64,000 bases of DNA from assembly GCA_026120185.1 (NCBI GenBank), contig JANUWF010002200.1, forward strand, positions 3,470,001 to 3,534,000. Direction: 5' to 3'. A model generated the notes under the pieces. The model searched no databases and had not been told where the DNA came from. It saw only the letters and a program-made list of their open reading frames with translations. Position 1 is the stretch's first letter, and the number at the start of each line of letters is the position of its first letter. Origin of the DNA: Voacanga thouarsii (Eukaryota; Streptophyta; Magnoliopsida; Gentianales; Apocynaceae). Positions 11,061 to 22,496 of the stretch are shown one piece after another. A program made the position numbers and the translations under genes.

Positions 11061-12394
11061 TGTGAATAGTTTCAGTAGCTTTTGTAAATTTACAAAAGAA
11101 GCAGATGTGTGAGCGGCATTTTGTGATATGCTTGTTCTGTAAATTTATTATTTTGTTCTTGGCCGGAACTTTACCTTTTGCCAGGATGATCTATTGTTAT
11201 TTTGTTCTGTTAAGACTATGGATATTGTTCAATTATTTCATGGTAATGAAAATCAATAGCTGAAGTTGATGCTATGTTGTACCGTGCCATTTAGAGTACT
11301 TTTTGTTCATCGGTGTTTTTCCAATTGATATATCCCTTTCTACTTCTCTCTTTTCCCAACAGGATGTTTTCTCTAATCAATCAACAAAACCTTGTAGTTT
11401 TTTGCTAAATTGCCAACAAAGTCACTACCTCATGAAAGCAGCACAATTTCCATATAAATACATTAGCTTCAGTGCAAAAGCTGTCTTCCACAATGAGCTC
11501 AAACAAGGAGGTTTTGAGCCAAAATTTTCTGTCATGTTCAGATCAGAATTTAAAGCTCTGCTCCTCAAACAATCAGAGCTACTGAAATGCAGATGGATTT
11601 AGCTTCTTCACAACCACCAAAAGATTATCATGAACAAGGTCAGAATTATGGCAATCCAAAAGGCTAGCTTTCTCCTCTGAAATGAGGCCCTTTCTGCCTC
11701 CATCTTCTTTATCTTCCTCAATAGACCAGGTATGATCTGCTTTGATCTTTCTCACATAGGAGGGCCAACCTACTGAAACAATTGATATTTTGCACCGCAC
11801 TGCAAAAATAAAAATAATTGCCTCTTCGAAATGATTTCAGATCTAAACTCAACACCACTGCACATTCTACTTAAACTCACCGTCTTGTTTTCACATGCCA
11901 GAAATCTCCTTCCTGGATTCTTATTGGTCCATGATGTCTTAATAACAGTTGCAAACCCACATAAAGAATGCCGACTTCACTTCCTTCCACCGTGAATTCG
12001 AATTGTAAGATACTTGGTCTTCTTCTTCTTCAACTGTAGGAGGAAAGTTTGCTATTTGATTCTAGCATTAACTTCTGCGTTTAACCATTTCTAGGGTTAT
12101 AATTTGCAGAAGGAAAGATTGATGTTGGGGATGAGAAGACAACCGGAAAAAAAAAATGGTTACCATTTTAACACTAAAAAAAAGTGTTTTGTGTACAGTA
12201 AAATGACCAAATTGCCCTTCAAAAAAAATCAAAGTTGGAGTTGATTTTTTTTACCAACCATTGACTAGCCAAAAATTGATCGAAGGACTACATTTGCCAA
12301 AAAAAAAAAGAAGAAGAAGAGGAATTAATCTTACAAAAAATAAAAAATTCAGGACTAAATTTGAGAATTTGCCGATAAACATTGGCAAAGATGT
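11061..12394. other. Intergenic DNA without recognised genes
   Basis: Open frames here (for example 11303-11602) lack recognisable domains and conserved context. I see no RNA gene or element boundary. Confidence 0.5.
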
Positions 12395-13993
12395 AAATGA
12401 AGCCTACCCTCTTTCTTCCACCCCGACCAATTCAAAGGAAAAGCCCAAAAAGATGCTCTTATGGGTGGATGGTCATGATGTCAGCAGATAGAGATGACAT
12501 ATGAACTGAGAGGACAAGGTCTGCATAAATCAGTTGTTCTAAGGCCCGGCTGTGGGAACCTATCATTGCTTTTATTTATTATTAAACAGCAGCAACATTT
12601 TGGCCAAGTAAAATCAAATGCTGGGAACATGAAAGATGAAACATATGACGCAAACAAAATGCTCTGATGTCAACAACTTTAGTCCAGAAGAGCTTGTATA
12701 TGGGAGCCATGGCAAGAGTAAAGTAACAGGGGGGCTTGTTTCTATCCTTCACAAACACAAGAACAATGGCATGCACAATGTAGTCTTGCTGGCCCCTGGT
12801 GTGCCTTTGCCAAGTGCTTCTGTATGAGTATCGACCGCCACTTTCACCCACAATGATAGTCCGGGACGGAAATGCATAATCTGATAAAATCAGAGATGAA
12901 CTATTGAGTGATATGTATTAAAGCTATTCTGTTTTTCAGAAGCTACACAGAAGCAATGTGGTCAAAACTTAATAAGCTTTCAGGCACCAAATAATCAGTA
13001 ATACTCTCAGAGATTACATTGAAAGGTGTACAACTATAAATCCTGCACAGTACTCACCCATCTTTGGGAGAACACGTCTTATGTCAGCCTCGAGATCCTA
13101 TCATATCATTCATCTCACATGTGAGCAATGCATTCACGAATGACACCAACTTCAGTAAGAAAAAGATCACCTAAATGCCCTGAAACTTGTATCATACGCC
13201 CCCGTGATCAGCTTTTATATAAATTCAAACCTGAACTGTTAACCAGAGATAATGTCCCCCTCCCCTTTTGCCGCCCGCGCGGGGGGTGGGAGGAGCCAAA
13301 AATACATTTATATTTCATATGTAGACCTTTTCATGGAATTGGAAAAAGAAAAATCCCGCCAGTAAAATAGCTAGAGGGGCAGCTTAAGAGAAAGAGTCTC
13401 TCAAGGGGGCCTTCGGAAGCTCACAGGTACAACAAGTAACATTAAAATCACTATAAAAAAGAAGTGGTACTTCCTATTAACTGGAAAAACCAATCAAATA
13501 CTGGAAATATACGAGAAAGCATAATTGCATATACTTGCAGCAAATAATATAATTCCGGAAGGAGATCTGAATCCCGAAACAGAAGATGTGTACCCTTATA
13601 TCCATGACAAAGCAAGAGGTTTTGTAGTTCCTATATATTTTTGCATGAGAATTTCTTACAGTCAGAAAACTGAACCCCGTCTAATATGCATTTAATTATG
13701 CATGAAGAAAAAGAAAATCAATTCATTTCCTGAGAAATTCGGATTCAAATCATGTTTCAATATTCGCATGATATTTGTGATGCTCATATTTGTTCTTAGA
13801 TTTACCACATGTTGGGTTGACAACGGGATCAGATTGACCTTCACACCAGGTAAAAAACCGACAGTTAACAAAATTTCACGATTTGGTGCAAGATATATAA
13901 AGTCACCAAGATCTTCATCATTGTCATCCTCTGTTGTTTCCCACATAAATTGTACCCAAATCACCAACCACAAGAGTATTTCAGTTTTCACTG

Positions 13994-14045
<52 letters not shown>

Positions 14046-14285
14046 GACAATCGGAAAATGACGAAATGCACTGGATACAGTTGCAAAGGCAAGAATTGCA
14101 ACAAACGCAAGTAATATCGGGTGCATTCTACAGTAAAAAGATGTTAGAAATTCACCATTTAGCGCATCTCTCCCAAAAATTCCAGCAGCCCAGGATATAA
14201 CAACTGGAATTCCAGAGCCCAACCTTTCAGTAATCTGCAAGATAGTCAAACTCTTAGTGTACCACTGAGCATGCATACCCACATG
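12395..14285 (-). pseudogene. Partial duplicate of the F-box/FIST gene (exons 3-7)
   Basis: This block is homologous to 18725-20545 and lies downstream of the intact gene. Recognisable copies are exon 3 (start 14234), exon 4 (~13837-13951), exon 5 (~13550-13640), exon 6 (~13045-13085) and exon 7 (~12715-12868). It cannot be functional. The exon 4 acceptor has lost its AG (cag to caa). Exon 5 has at least two small deletions that shift the frame. Exon 3 is interrupted, and there are no F-box or C-terminal exons. A (TA)n tract has expanded in its intron (13996-14041). It is probably a tandem segmental duplicate that decayed. Confidence 0.8.
13996..14042. repeat. (TA)n microsatellite
   Basis: This is a long TA run inside an intron of the decayed FIST duplicate. 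The intact copy has only a short TATATCTATATAG there (20291-20305). Confidence 0.9.
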
Positions 14286-14696
14286 AAGATCACTTGATAA
14301 CTCAATTATATACTTAAAATTAATTAATTAAATATTTATTTTATTAAATATATTTAATAATAAATAATATTAAATATTTAATTAATTAATTATATTTAAT
14401 AATAAATTTTATTAAAATAAAAATTACTTAAATATGAAATTTGAATATATTAAATACTTATTTAATTATTAATATTTTTATATTTAATTTAAATTATAAC
14501 AAATTATAATATAAAAATAAATTATAATTAATTCAGATTTTAAATTTCAAATTTTAAATGTATAAATTTAATATTTAAATATTAAATTTTTAATTTTTAA
14601 ATTTCAATTTTATCTACAGATAAGAAATTATAATTGAATTTATTTTTTTAAATTTATAAATCGAAGAAAAATAAATATACTGAAACCAAATGTAAA
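14286..14696. other. Very AT-rich spacer
   Basis: It consists almost entirely of A/T with repeated attaattaa/atatttaataa units. No gene is seen. It separates the FIST duplicate from the 3' flank of the intact gene. Confidence 0.6.
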
Positions 14697-14975
14697 CTTT
14701 GACTCGCAAATTGTCATTTTGGCCTTTTCCTTTTAGGCAAAATGATTGATTAGATTTATCCTTCCCAGTATTATCAATTCTTGGTTTGGATTCAGAATGT
14801 GTTTACGTAAACTGTAAGGTTAAATTAAATAAGACGTTGCAGAGTTGCCATACCAAGTTTACATTCAGCTCTGTTTTATAGAACCATGATTACATTCAGC
14901 TCTGTTTTATAGAGGAAAGAACACCAAGCAAGAGACAATAGACGAGATGGCTTAGAAGTTGGCATTCTTGACGAT
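14697..14975. repeat. Segment duplicated at 47652-47945
   Basis: It shares long near-identical runs with 47652-47945 (for example gattgattagatttatcctt, and ggaaagaacaccaag near its end) with scattered differences and a ~50-bp indel. Each copy lies just downstream of an F-box gene on the minus strand. Confidence 0.8.
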
Positions 14976-15185
14976 AGTTTTCTGGTCCAAAGATTCTCCA
15001 TAACAATCCCTAAAATTATACCATATTCTATTTAATAGCAGAAGAAATCCATTATTAAGTCGATAGGCAAATGTCACATTATCACTTCTTCTTGTGGCTC
15101 GAAAGAAGTAGCACCAGGGAGTTGGATACCAAAAAGCACCCGAGGCCAACCAGATGTCTATTAACGAACAGTAATAGTTTTAACC

Positions 15186-17166
15186 CTATGGCTGTGCAGG
15201 AATGTAAGAGAGTACTAAGTAGACAGTGCTGAAAGCATGACGAAGAAGGCAGCACTGGGAATCTCCTTCTTGATCTCCTTGTCCATATTCGCTTATATGC
15301 CCACGCTTAATTTCTCCATTACAGAAAGTTCCAGCGAGTGTAACTCCAGGGAAGTTCTCCAGGAAAGGCGTGCTATCAACATTAGGCCGTCCAAAAAATG
15401 AGTCACCTCGACCACAACAAGCAAAGATGAAACCACCAAAGACTGATTCCTTTTTGCCAGTAACACCCAAAGGTGTTCGCTGGTAATTTCGTTGGTCAAA
15501 ATCTTCCTTGAGATGTCTGAATTTCTCAGAAACCTTATTGCAATTAGATATCGCGAGGTGAGAATCTGATGCGTAGATTTGGAAGGAATCTCCAGTTCTG
15601 ATACCAAGCTCATTGACAAATAGGTACTCCTCATCACCCCTAAAAGAATTGAGTTCATAAGTATGCAATAATATATAGATCAAAGCGAAATAAATGGTAA
15701 AGTAATGTTGTTGCAAACCCTAGAGCATCCATGAACACAAACACAAGTAAAAGCACCAAGAATTATTAGCTTTAGCCTTTAGGAACTCTCATAGACATCT
15801 TGATAACATTCTCGTAAAAATAATAACACAATTGACGAGAACATATTTCAAAATTTCGTATCTCCTATTCTCCCCTCCCCCTCCCTCATCCTATCTTTGG
15901 ACCAACAAACGAGAAAAGACTCCTCTCTGTTCCAAATTGAATATCTACATTTCTAATTTGGAAAGTTGAATCATCCCTCAATGAATGTCCACTTCTCAAA
16001 ATAACATATTTTCTGTCTAAACTTCCATTATTAATCTCCTTAGTGTAATGGATGGGTCCACTAATACACAGGTCCCACCAATAATCTCCCGTTAAGGTGG
16101 TAATGGATATGGTCAAATATTCTCTTAAATCTTTGTGCCAAGCGAAATGTGGACATTTAATCTAAGGAATGAGCAAGTATACCCTAAAATATTCATTTAT
16201 CATCTAATGCACTTAGTAATTTGCCATATCCCAATCAGCGCTTACTGAAGCTAAACACAAGAAGTCCACTTTCAAATATCAAACATTCGTCAAATAAATC
16301 ATTCCCCAGATTTATAGTTCCAAACAAAATAAAGGAGAAAAGAAACTACTTCTTTGGTCTTAATGCTGATAGACATTGAGGCAAAACAAATGAATGATCA
16401 GAGAAGCCTGGTCCACGGAAATGGTGGCTTGCTTACCCAAATACTTCATGGAATTCCAGAAATGTTTGCAATCTTACTTTCTCCAATCCAACGGAGCATT
16501 TTCGGTTTTTCCTAACTCCAATGTAAAGAGATGTATATCGAACACGCTCTCCAATCTGTAATAAAATAATTTTTAAAGAAGCCATATGCATTGAAATCAA
16601 AGACAAAAAATCAAGAAAGAACAGATGTCAGTCAGAGCTCAAGAGTACTACTTGTCCATATCCAGAAAATTTATTCTGCCTGTTATCATACCTTAAATTA
16701 TGCCACTTAATCAGTTAGTTTGTGACCATGAAGTACTCAATCAATTATGGAAACAAAAAATGAAAACACATGAAATAAGAACAAGTAGCAGTACATTTCG
16801 TTTCACAAATTAGCCAGGGCAGGAGATATCAGTTCTACTGAGCAGTTCCAGGTTAGCCCTCAAATTCTAAAATCCTAACCGATAGCTCAAGTATACAACT
16901 GAGGCTAGCACTGCTGACAGCAGTGTTGCTTAAAAACCATTGCCAGACTAAACAATGGTTTCAGGAGAACCAAAGACTTTGCTTTTCCTTCAAAGAGCAT
17001 AAGAAGGGGTTCAGAAGTTTGTTATGTGAATGTATTGAGGAAATATTTAACTTTCCTATGGCTGAAATACAGCAATTCATTTGCTTCTAAGAAGTCAGAA
17101 GTTAAGATCATTATGAGGCAGGTTCAACTGTATTTAACCCAAAGACATCAAGAGTATCTCAATTAG

Positions 17167-17206
<40 letters not shown>

Positions 17207-17488
17207 CAAGATACCTCATTGTAGATATTATCTAAAATAGTCTGACCATCGAGATTCTCATTTACTCCTTCTCTTCTTGCAGTCAGCCATGTGCAACGCT
17301 CCTTATATTTCTGTTTTACAGAAGCTGCCTTATATTTGGGACCAACAGCAGTTGTACCAGTTGATAACGCAACATGAAAATGGGTCTCCCCAATACCTAA
17401 AATGTTGTAATTGGAATAGAAGGAGGTTACTAGTTACTAATATTCTAAAGCTTCAAAAGAAAAAATAAATAACAATCAACTCCATAAT

Positions 17489-17530
<42 letters not shown>

Positions 17531-20500
17531 AGCCCCAAATGCCGCATAATAAAAGTAGGAGAATGTCTCCTTTACTACCACCCAGAGGAATAATTCAAAA
17601 AAATTGAGTAACATCACCCAAAACCATCATGTCATGTAAGACAATAAAGAATCCTTATTTACAAGGTCAAATGCCTGAAAAGTAGTTTTCCATTCCAGTT
17701 GCTACATGTTGGATTGCATGTGCGTTAAACACAAGAATTAACTGTTTGACATTAAAAACGAAAAAGTGCTGATAATAAGAAATTACAAGCTTCAGAGTAG
17801 ATTAACAGTATATCTTAAACCCTGAACACAAATACAATGTATAGAATAGGAAACAAAAGACCCAAAAAAAAGAAGGAAGAGGGGGGGGGGGGGGGTGTCA
17901 TTGACCAAAAGAAGAACAAATTTGGTGCTTCTCTCAGTTTTCGTAATCAAAATCAAAATGGAATTATAGGCTAGGGAATCATATTGAATTTCAAAAAATA
18001 GTCTCAAGAATACATGTTTGGTTATTATTTATCACTAATGGTTTCAAATACAATTTATATTTCCTCTTCTTTCTTTTTATTTTCCTTTTCCCACATTCTC
18101 TTCCCTTCACTGGAACGCCAACACTAACATCCACTGCCATAACCCTAACCTAACTGCCACAAATTCTCCAGATAAGGGCATTAAAAGTCAAGCCAGAAAC
18201 CATTCAACTCCATTTTGACATGAATTCAAATTTATAAGTGAACTAATAAAAAAATTGACTAGAAGGCACTGCATTGAAACCAGCTTCCAGACTACTATTG
18301 AAAATTTTCAAACTTAGATAAGATTATTCAGATCAATCCTCTTCACCAACTAAATCTCATTTGAGCCTAAAATTTGCACAACGGTAACTGGATGCTAGAA
18401 TCCTAACATAAAACTCTGTAATAACATAAATTAGATCTGCCAAATCATAGAGCAAAAATTCAAATCAAACAAGTTAAAATGTTGCTCAAGTTATTGCTTA
18501 ATGAATCTACTAAAATATTGCTCAAAATCATCTCACAACTACAAACCATGTATTAGTCACTGCCATCACGGAAGTGGAGGAAAAGTGGGCTGCTAGCCAA
18601 GAAAAGAAAGAAGCTAGTGAACAAGGGGATCAGGCTATATATAGGATAGTAGGAAATCAACAAACAATCAAGCCATAAATTTGGGAAAGGTTATTTTAAA
18701 AAAAAAAAAAATTGTTAATGGAGCCTGCACTCTCTCTTCTGCCCATACCAGTTCAAAGGAAAAGCCCAAAAAGATGCTCTTATGGGTTCATGGTCAACTG
18801 AGAGTACAAGGTTGGCATAAATCAGTTGGTCAGAGGCCTGGCTGTGCGACCCTATCATTGCTTTTGTTTATTATTAACCAGCAGCAACATTTTGGCCAAG
18901 TAATATCAGATGCTGGAAACATATAATGCAAGCAAAATGCTCTGATGTCCACAACTTTAGTTCAGAAGAGCTTTTATGTGGGAACCACAGCAAGAGTAAA
19001 GTACCAGGGGATTTGTTTCTATCCTTCACAAACACGAGAGCAATGGCAGGCACGATGTAGTCTTGCTGCCTACTGGTGTGCCTTTGCCAAGTGCTTCTGT
19101 ATGAGTATGGACCACCACTTTCACCCACAATGATAGTCCCCGAAGGAAATGCGTAATCTGATAAAATCAGAGATGAACTATGAGTTATATGTATTAAAGC
19201 TATTCTGTTTTTCAGAAGCTACACAGAAGCAATGTGGTCAAAACTTAATAAGCTTTCAGAGCACCAAATAATCAGTAATATTCTCAGAGATTACATTGAA
19301 AGATGTACAACTATAAATCCTGCACAGTACTCACCCATCTTTTGGAGAACAGGTCTTATGTCAGCCTTGAGATCCTATCATATCATTCACCTCACATGTG
19401 AGCAATGCATTCAAGAATGATACCAACTTCAGTAAGAAAAAAAATCACCTAAATGCCCTACAACTTATCGGATATACCCCCTTGATCAGCTTTTACATAA
19501 ATTCAAACCTGAACTGTTAACCCCAGAGAGCGTCCCCCCTCACCCTTTGCCATAAAAATTAAAAAAAAATCCCAAAATACATCCATATTTCATATGTAGA
19601 CCATTTATCATAGAATTGGAAAAAGAAGAACCCCACAAGTAAAATAGCTAGAGGGGAAGCTTAAGAATAAGAGTCTCTCAGGTGGGCCTTCGGAAGCTTA
19701 CAGATACAATAAGGAACCTTAAGTTAATCACTATAAACAAGAAGTGGTACTTCCTATTAAATGAAAATCCAATCAAATACTGAAAATACACAAAAAAGCA
19801 AAATTGCATATACTTACAGCAAATAATATAATTCCAGAAGGAGATCTGGATCCCGAAACAGAAGATGTGTACTCCCTTATATCCATGACAAAATCATCGT
19901 TCAAGAGGTTCTGAAGTTCCTGTATACATATATTTGCATGAGAATTTCTAACAGTCAGAAAACTGTACCCCGGCTAATATGCATTTAGTTATGCACGAGG
20001 AAAATGAAAATCAATTCATTTTCTGAAAAATACAGAGTCAAATCACATTTCAATATTCGCATGATATTTGAGATGCTCATATTAGTTCTTAGATTTACCA
20101 CATCTCGGGATGTCAATGGGATCAGATTGGCCTTCACACCAGGTAAATAACCAACAGTTAACAAAATTCCACAATTTGGTATAAGATCTTTATAATCAAC
20201 AAAACCTTCATCATTGTCATCCTCTGTTGTTTCCCACATAACCTGCACCCACAACATCGATGACAAGAATTATTCCAGTTTTCAGTGAATAATATATCTA
20301 TATAGACAATCAGAAAATGACAAAATGCACTGCATACAATTGCAAAGGCAAGAATTGCAACAAACCCAGGTAATAGTTGGTGCATTCTACAGTAAAAAGA
20401 AGCTAGACCTTCACCTCTTTGAATTCACTAGTTAGTGCTTCTCTCCCAATAATTCCAGCAGTCAAGGATGTAACAACTGGAATTCCAGAGCCCAACCTTT

Positions 20501-21456
20501 CAGTAATCTGCAAGATAGTCAAATTCTTAGTATTTACACTGAGCTTGCATACACATTAGGCCTAGATGAAGACCTCTTTATTTTTATTTTTTTATGCATC
20601 CTTTAACGGAAACAAGGGAATATCCAAATAGATATGTGGACAACCAAGCTACTATGTCCAAAGCACATACAACTAAAAGTTGTACCGTAAAATTTACATT
20701 GCTATTATATTCCTAAAGAGGGATGCAGGAGACATAGTAATTGAGATAGCATCATCAATCTAGAGCCAATTTACCTATTCTTGTATTCTACTCCATGCAA
20801 TTACTAGTTCATTTTCTCAGGTTATCCACATAACTATTGCATCAGAACTAAATGCTGTGGCTTTAGAATTTGTACTTCTAGCTTTTATTTTTTCCAATGC
20901 AATTCCCTTTATGTTGTGCTTGCTAACCAAGTTTTGATTTCGGTGCATCATCTTTATGCAGATTGATTAACAACTATTAAACTGGCTATAATCCAAGATA
21001 ACATGAAGAATTATCTTACAAGGCTGTGGGCATCCAGGTAGAACTTAGGATCAACATATACTATGGCGAATTGAGGACGAATCGGCTCTAACAAAACTTT
21101 TTCAAGCACTTCATTCACAGCCTCCTGCAAGAATATACAATTTGATGTCAGTGAAAGTACTAAGAAAAATCAACCACAATACTAACAAAGGTCGTACAGT
21201 AGCGTACTTGAAGGGAGGAGTTGAGAGAAAGCGCAGACGAGAGCTTGGGGGAAGAGAGGATTCGGGAGCATATGGCATTCCAGGTGCGGTTGACACAAGC
21301 CGCGGAGGCAAAAGACATGGCAGGAAGCCGAGAAAGGACGTTGTGCAGCAGGTCTGGACCTATGGCGTCATCGATGCTCATGCAGCCGCCGCCACCACTG
21401 CTGCCACCGGCGCCGCCGCTATTTCTGCTGTTTCCTTCCCTACCTTGAGTTGCCAT
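15186..21456 (-). CDS. F-box protein with FIST sensory domains (At5g63520-like), ten exons
   Basis: Coding exons on the minus strand: 21208-21456, 21020-21124, 20415-20507, 20099-20242, 19818-19919, 19335-19374, 19005-19157, 17215-17396, 16437-16555 and 15186-15639. All junctions are GT-AG and frames join without stops, giving 546 aa. Exon 1 has a Gly/Ser-rich N-terminus and an F-box (LLHNVLSRLPAMSFASAACV, then W-N). Exons 3-8 form the FIST N-type sensory domain (IPVVTSLTAGIIGREALTSE; later FPSGTIIVGESGG). Exons 9-10 form the FIST C-type domain (SVFGGFIFACCGRGDSFFGR). F-box proteins bind SKP1 and select substrates for SCF ubiquitin ligases. FIST domains are predicted small-ligand sensors, so a ligand-responsive SCF adaptor is inferred. 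The closest family I recognise is the Arabidopsis F-box/LRR-type At5g63520, about the same length. The start is the first ATG ahead of the F-box. Viral DNA begins only ~150 bp upstream. Confidence 0.9.
17171..17203. repeat. (GA)n microsatellite
   Basis: A pure GA run in an intron of the FIST gene, just past the exon 8 donor site. Confidence 0.9.
17489..17531. repeat. (TA)n-(GA)n compound microsatellite
   Basis: A TA run passes into a GA run within intron 7 of the FIST gene. Confidence 0.9.
17881..17896. repeat. Poly-G tract
   Basis: An uninterrupted G run of about 16 in an intron; its length is prone to sequencing error. Confidence 0.85.
18725..20545. repeat. Intact-gene copy of the segmental duplication
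   Basis: This part of the FIST gene, exons 3-7 with introns, is the partner of the decayed block 12395-14285. Shared intronic text such as aaaagcccaaaaagatgctc fixes the homology outside exons. Confidence 0.8.
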
Positions 21457-21542
21457 TTCAGCGGATTTCTCTGCAAAATTCTCATATACTAACCGTCGGT
21501 CGTATAAGTTAGAAAAAGGATTGGAATCGAACCGAAATTAAT

Positions 21543-21543
21543 T

Positions 21544-21592
<49 letters not shown>
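21543..21592. repeat. (TA)n microsatellite at the left edge of the viral block
   Basis: A TA run lies between the FIST gene 5' region and the first viral sequence (~21603). Endogenous caulimovirids in several plants are known to sit preferentially at TA-dinucleotide repeats, which fits this position. Confidence 0.85.
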
Positions 21593-21594
<2 letters not shown>

Positions 21595-21602
21595 GAACCA
21601 AC

Positions 21603-22044
21603 CTTTTACTATTACACTTTACAAGAATTAATTACTTCGGGTAGGTATCATTATTTTAAAACAAATTCCTTAAAAGTTATTAAAAAGTGTTAGCATATCT
21701 TGATATTGCATGGAGTTGTAATTTTATTTTGCCTTGGAAACCGTTCATACTATAAGTGTAACACGGATTTATAATATAGACAACATACTTAGTAAATTAG
21801 AAAAAAGAATCCTACAAAACATTGGCAGAAAGATAAATTATATTGTAAACTAGAAATTTTAAATCCAAATTTACAGATTACTACAACTAAAATTGATGCT
21901 AGTAACGAGGAAATTAGAGAGTTTGAAATGTATATAATAAACTTATCAAAATTAGATGTAATTAGAAATAGTAGTAGTCCCCATAGAAGTACTGTCTTTA
22001 TTGTTAGAAAATATAGTGAAATTGTTAAAGGAAAAAGTAAGATG
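21603..22044 (+). mobile_element. Endogenous pararetrovirus, left fragment (mosaic)
   Basis: It has three joined pieces. 21603-21705 resembles the viral leader (compare 30880-31000). About 21707-21740 is RT sequence in reverse orientation (compare 39281-39310). From about 21770 onward it is the plus-strand protease-RT linker (compare 41842-42131). That last piece continues, after Copia B, at 27442. Stops and frameshifts make it non-coding. Confidence 0.75.
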
Positions 22045-22396
22045 TGTTATAAAATTAGGGTAGTGTTAGAATAAAATCTTCACACTACACACTAATAAAA
22101 CTCTAACTATTTTGCACAAGAATTTCTCTCTTTCTTTTCTCTCACAATTTTCTCTAATCTTTCTTTCACTAATCTTTCTTTCACAAAATAATGGTGTATT
22201 ACAAGCTTAGAGAATAGTTCTAATTATAGAGCTCTAATTAGTGGATTACATCATGGCATATATCATCTTCCACTAATCTTAATTAGTGGTGTCTCCACTA
22301 AATGGTGGACATCCATAAAAATCTTCTATTAATTCACATAAATCCATAATTAGTGGAGCCTCCACTAATTAATAAAGATTCCAATAATTCATAATA
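22045..22396 (-). repeat. Copia B 3' LTR
   Basis: It is 352 bp. In element orientation it starts TATTATG instead of TGTTATG and ends ATAACA. The polypurine tract (ctccccctt on the plus strand) follows at 22397. Confidence 0.9.
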
Positions 22397-22496
22397 CTCC
22401 CCCTTGGATGTCCATCCATTACATAAAGAATATGCCTCGTTAAAACCTTACTAGATAAAAACCCAGATGGGAAAAAATCTAGTGAAGGAAAAAGAG

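Noticed and set aside
13692..14282. 196-codon minus-strand ORF
   Set aside because: It is a chance read-through of decayed FIST exons, an intron and a TA tract, not a gene.
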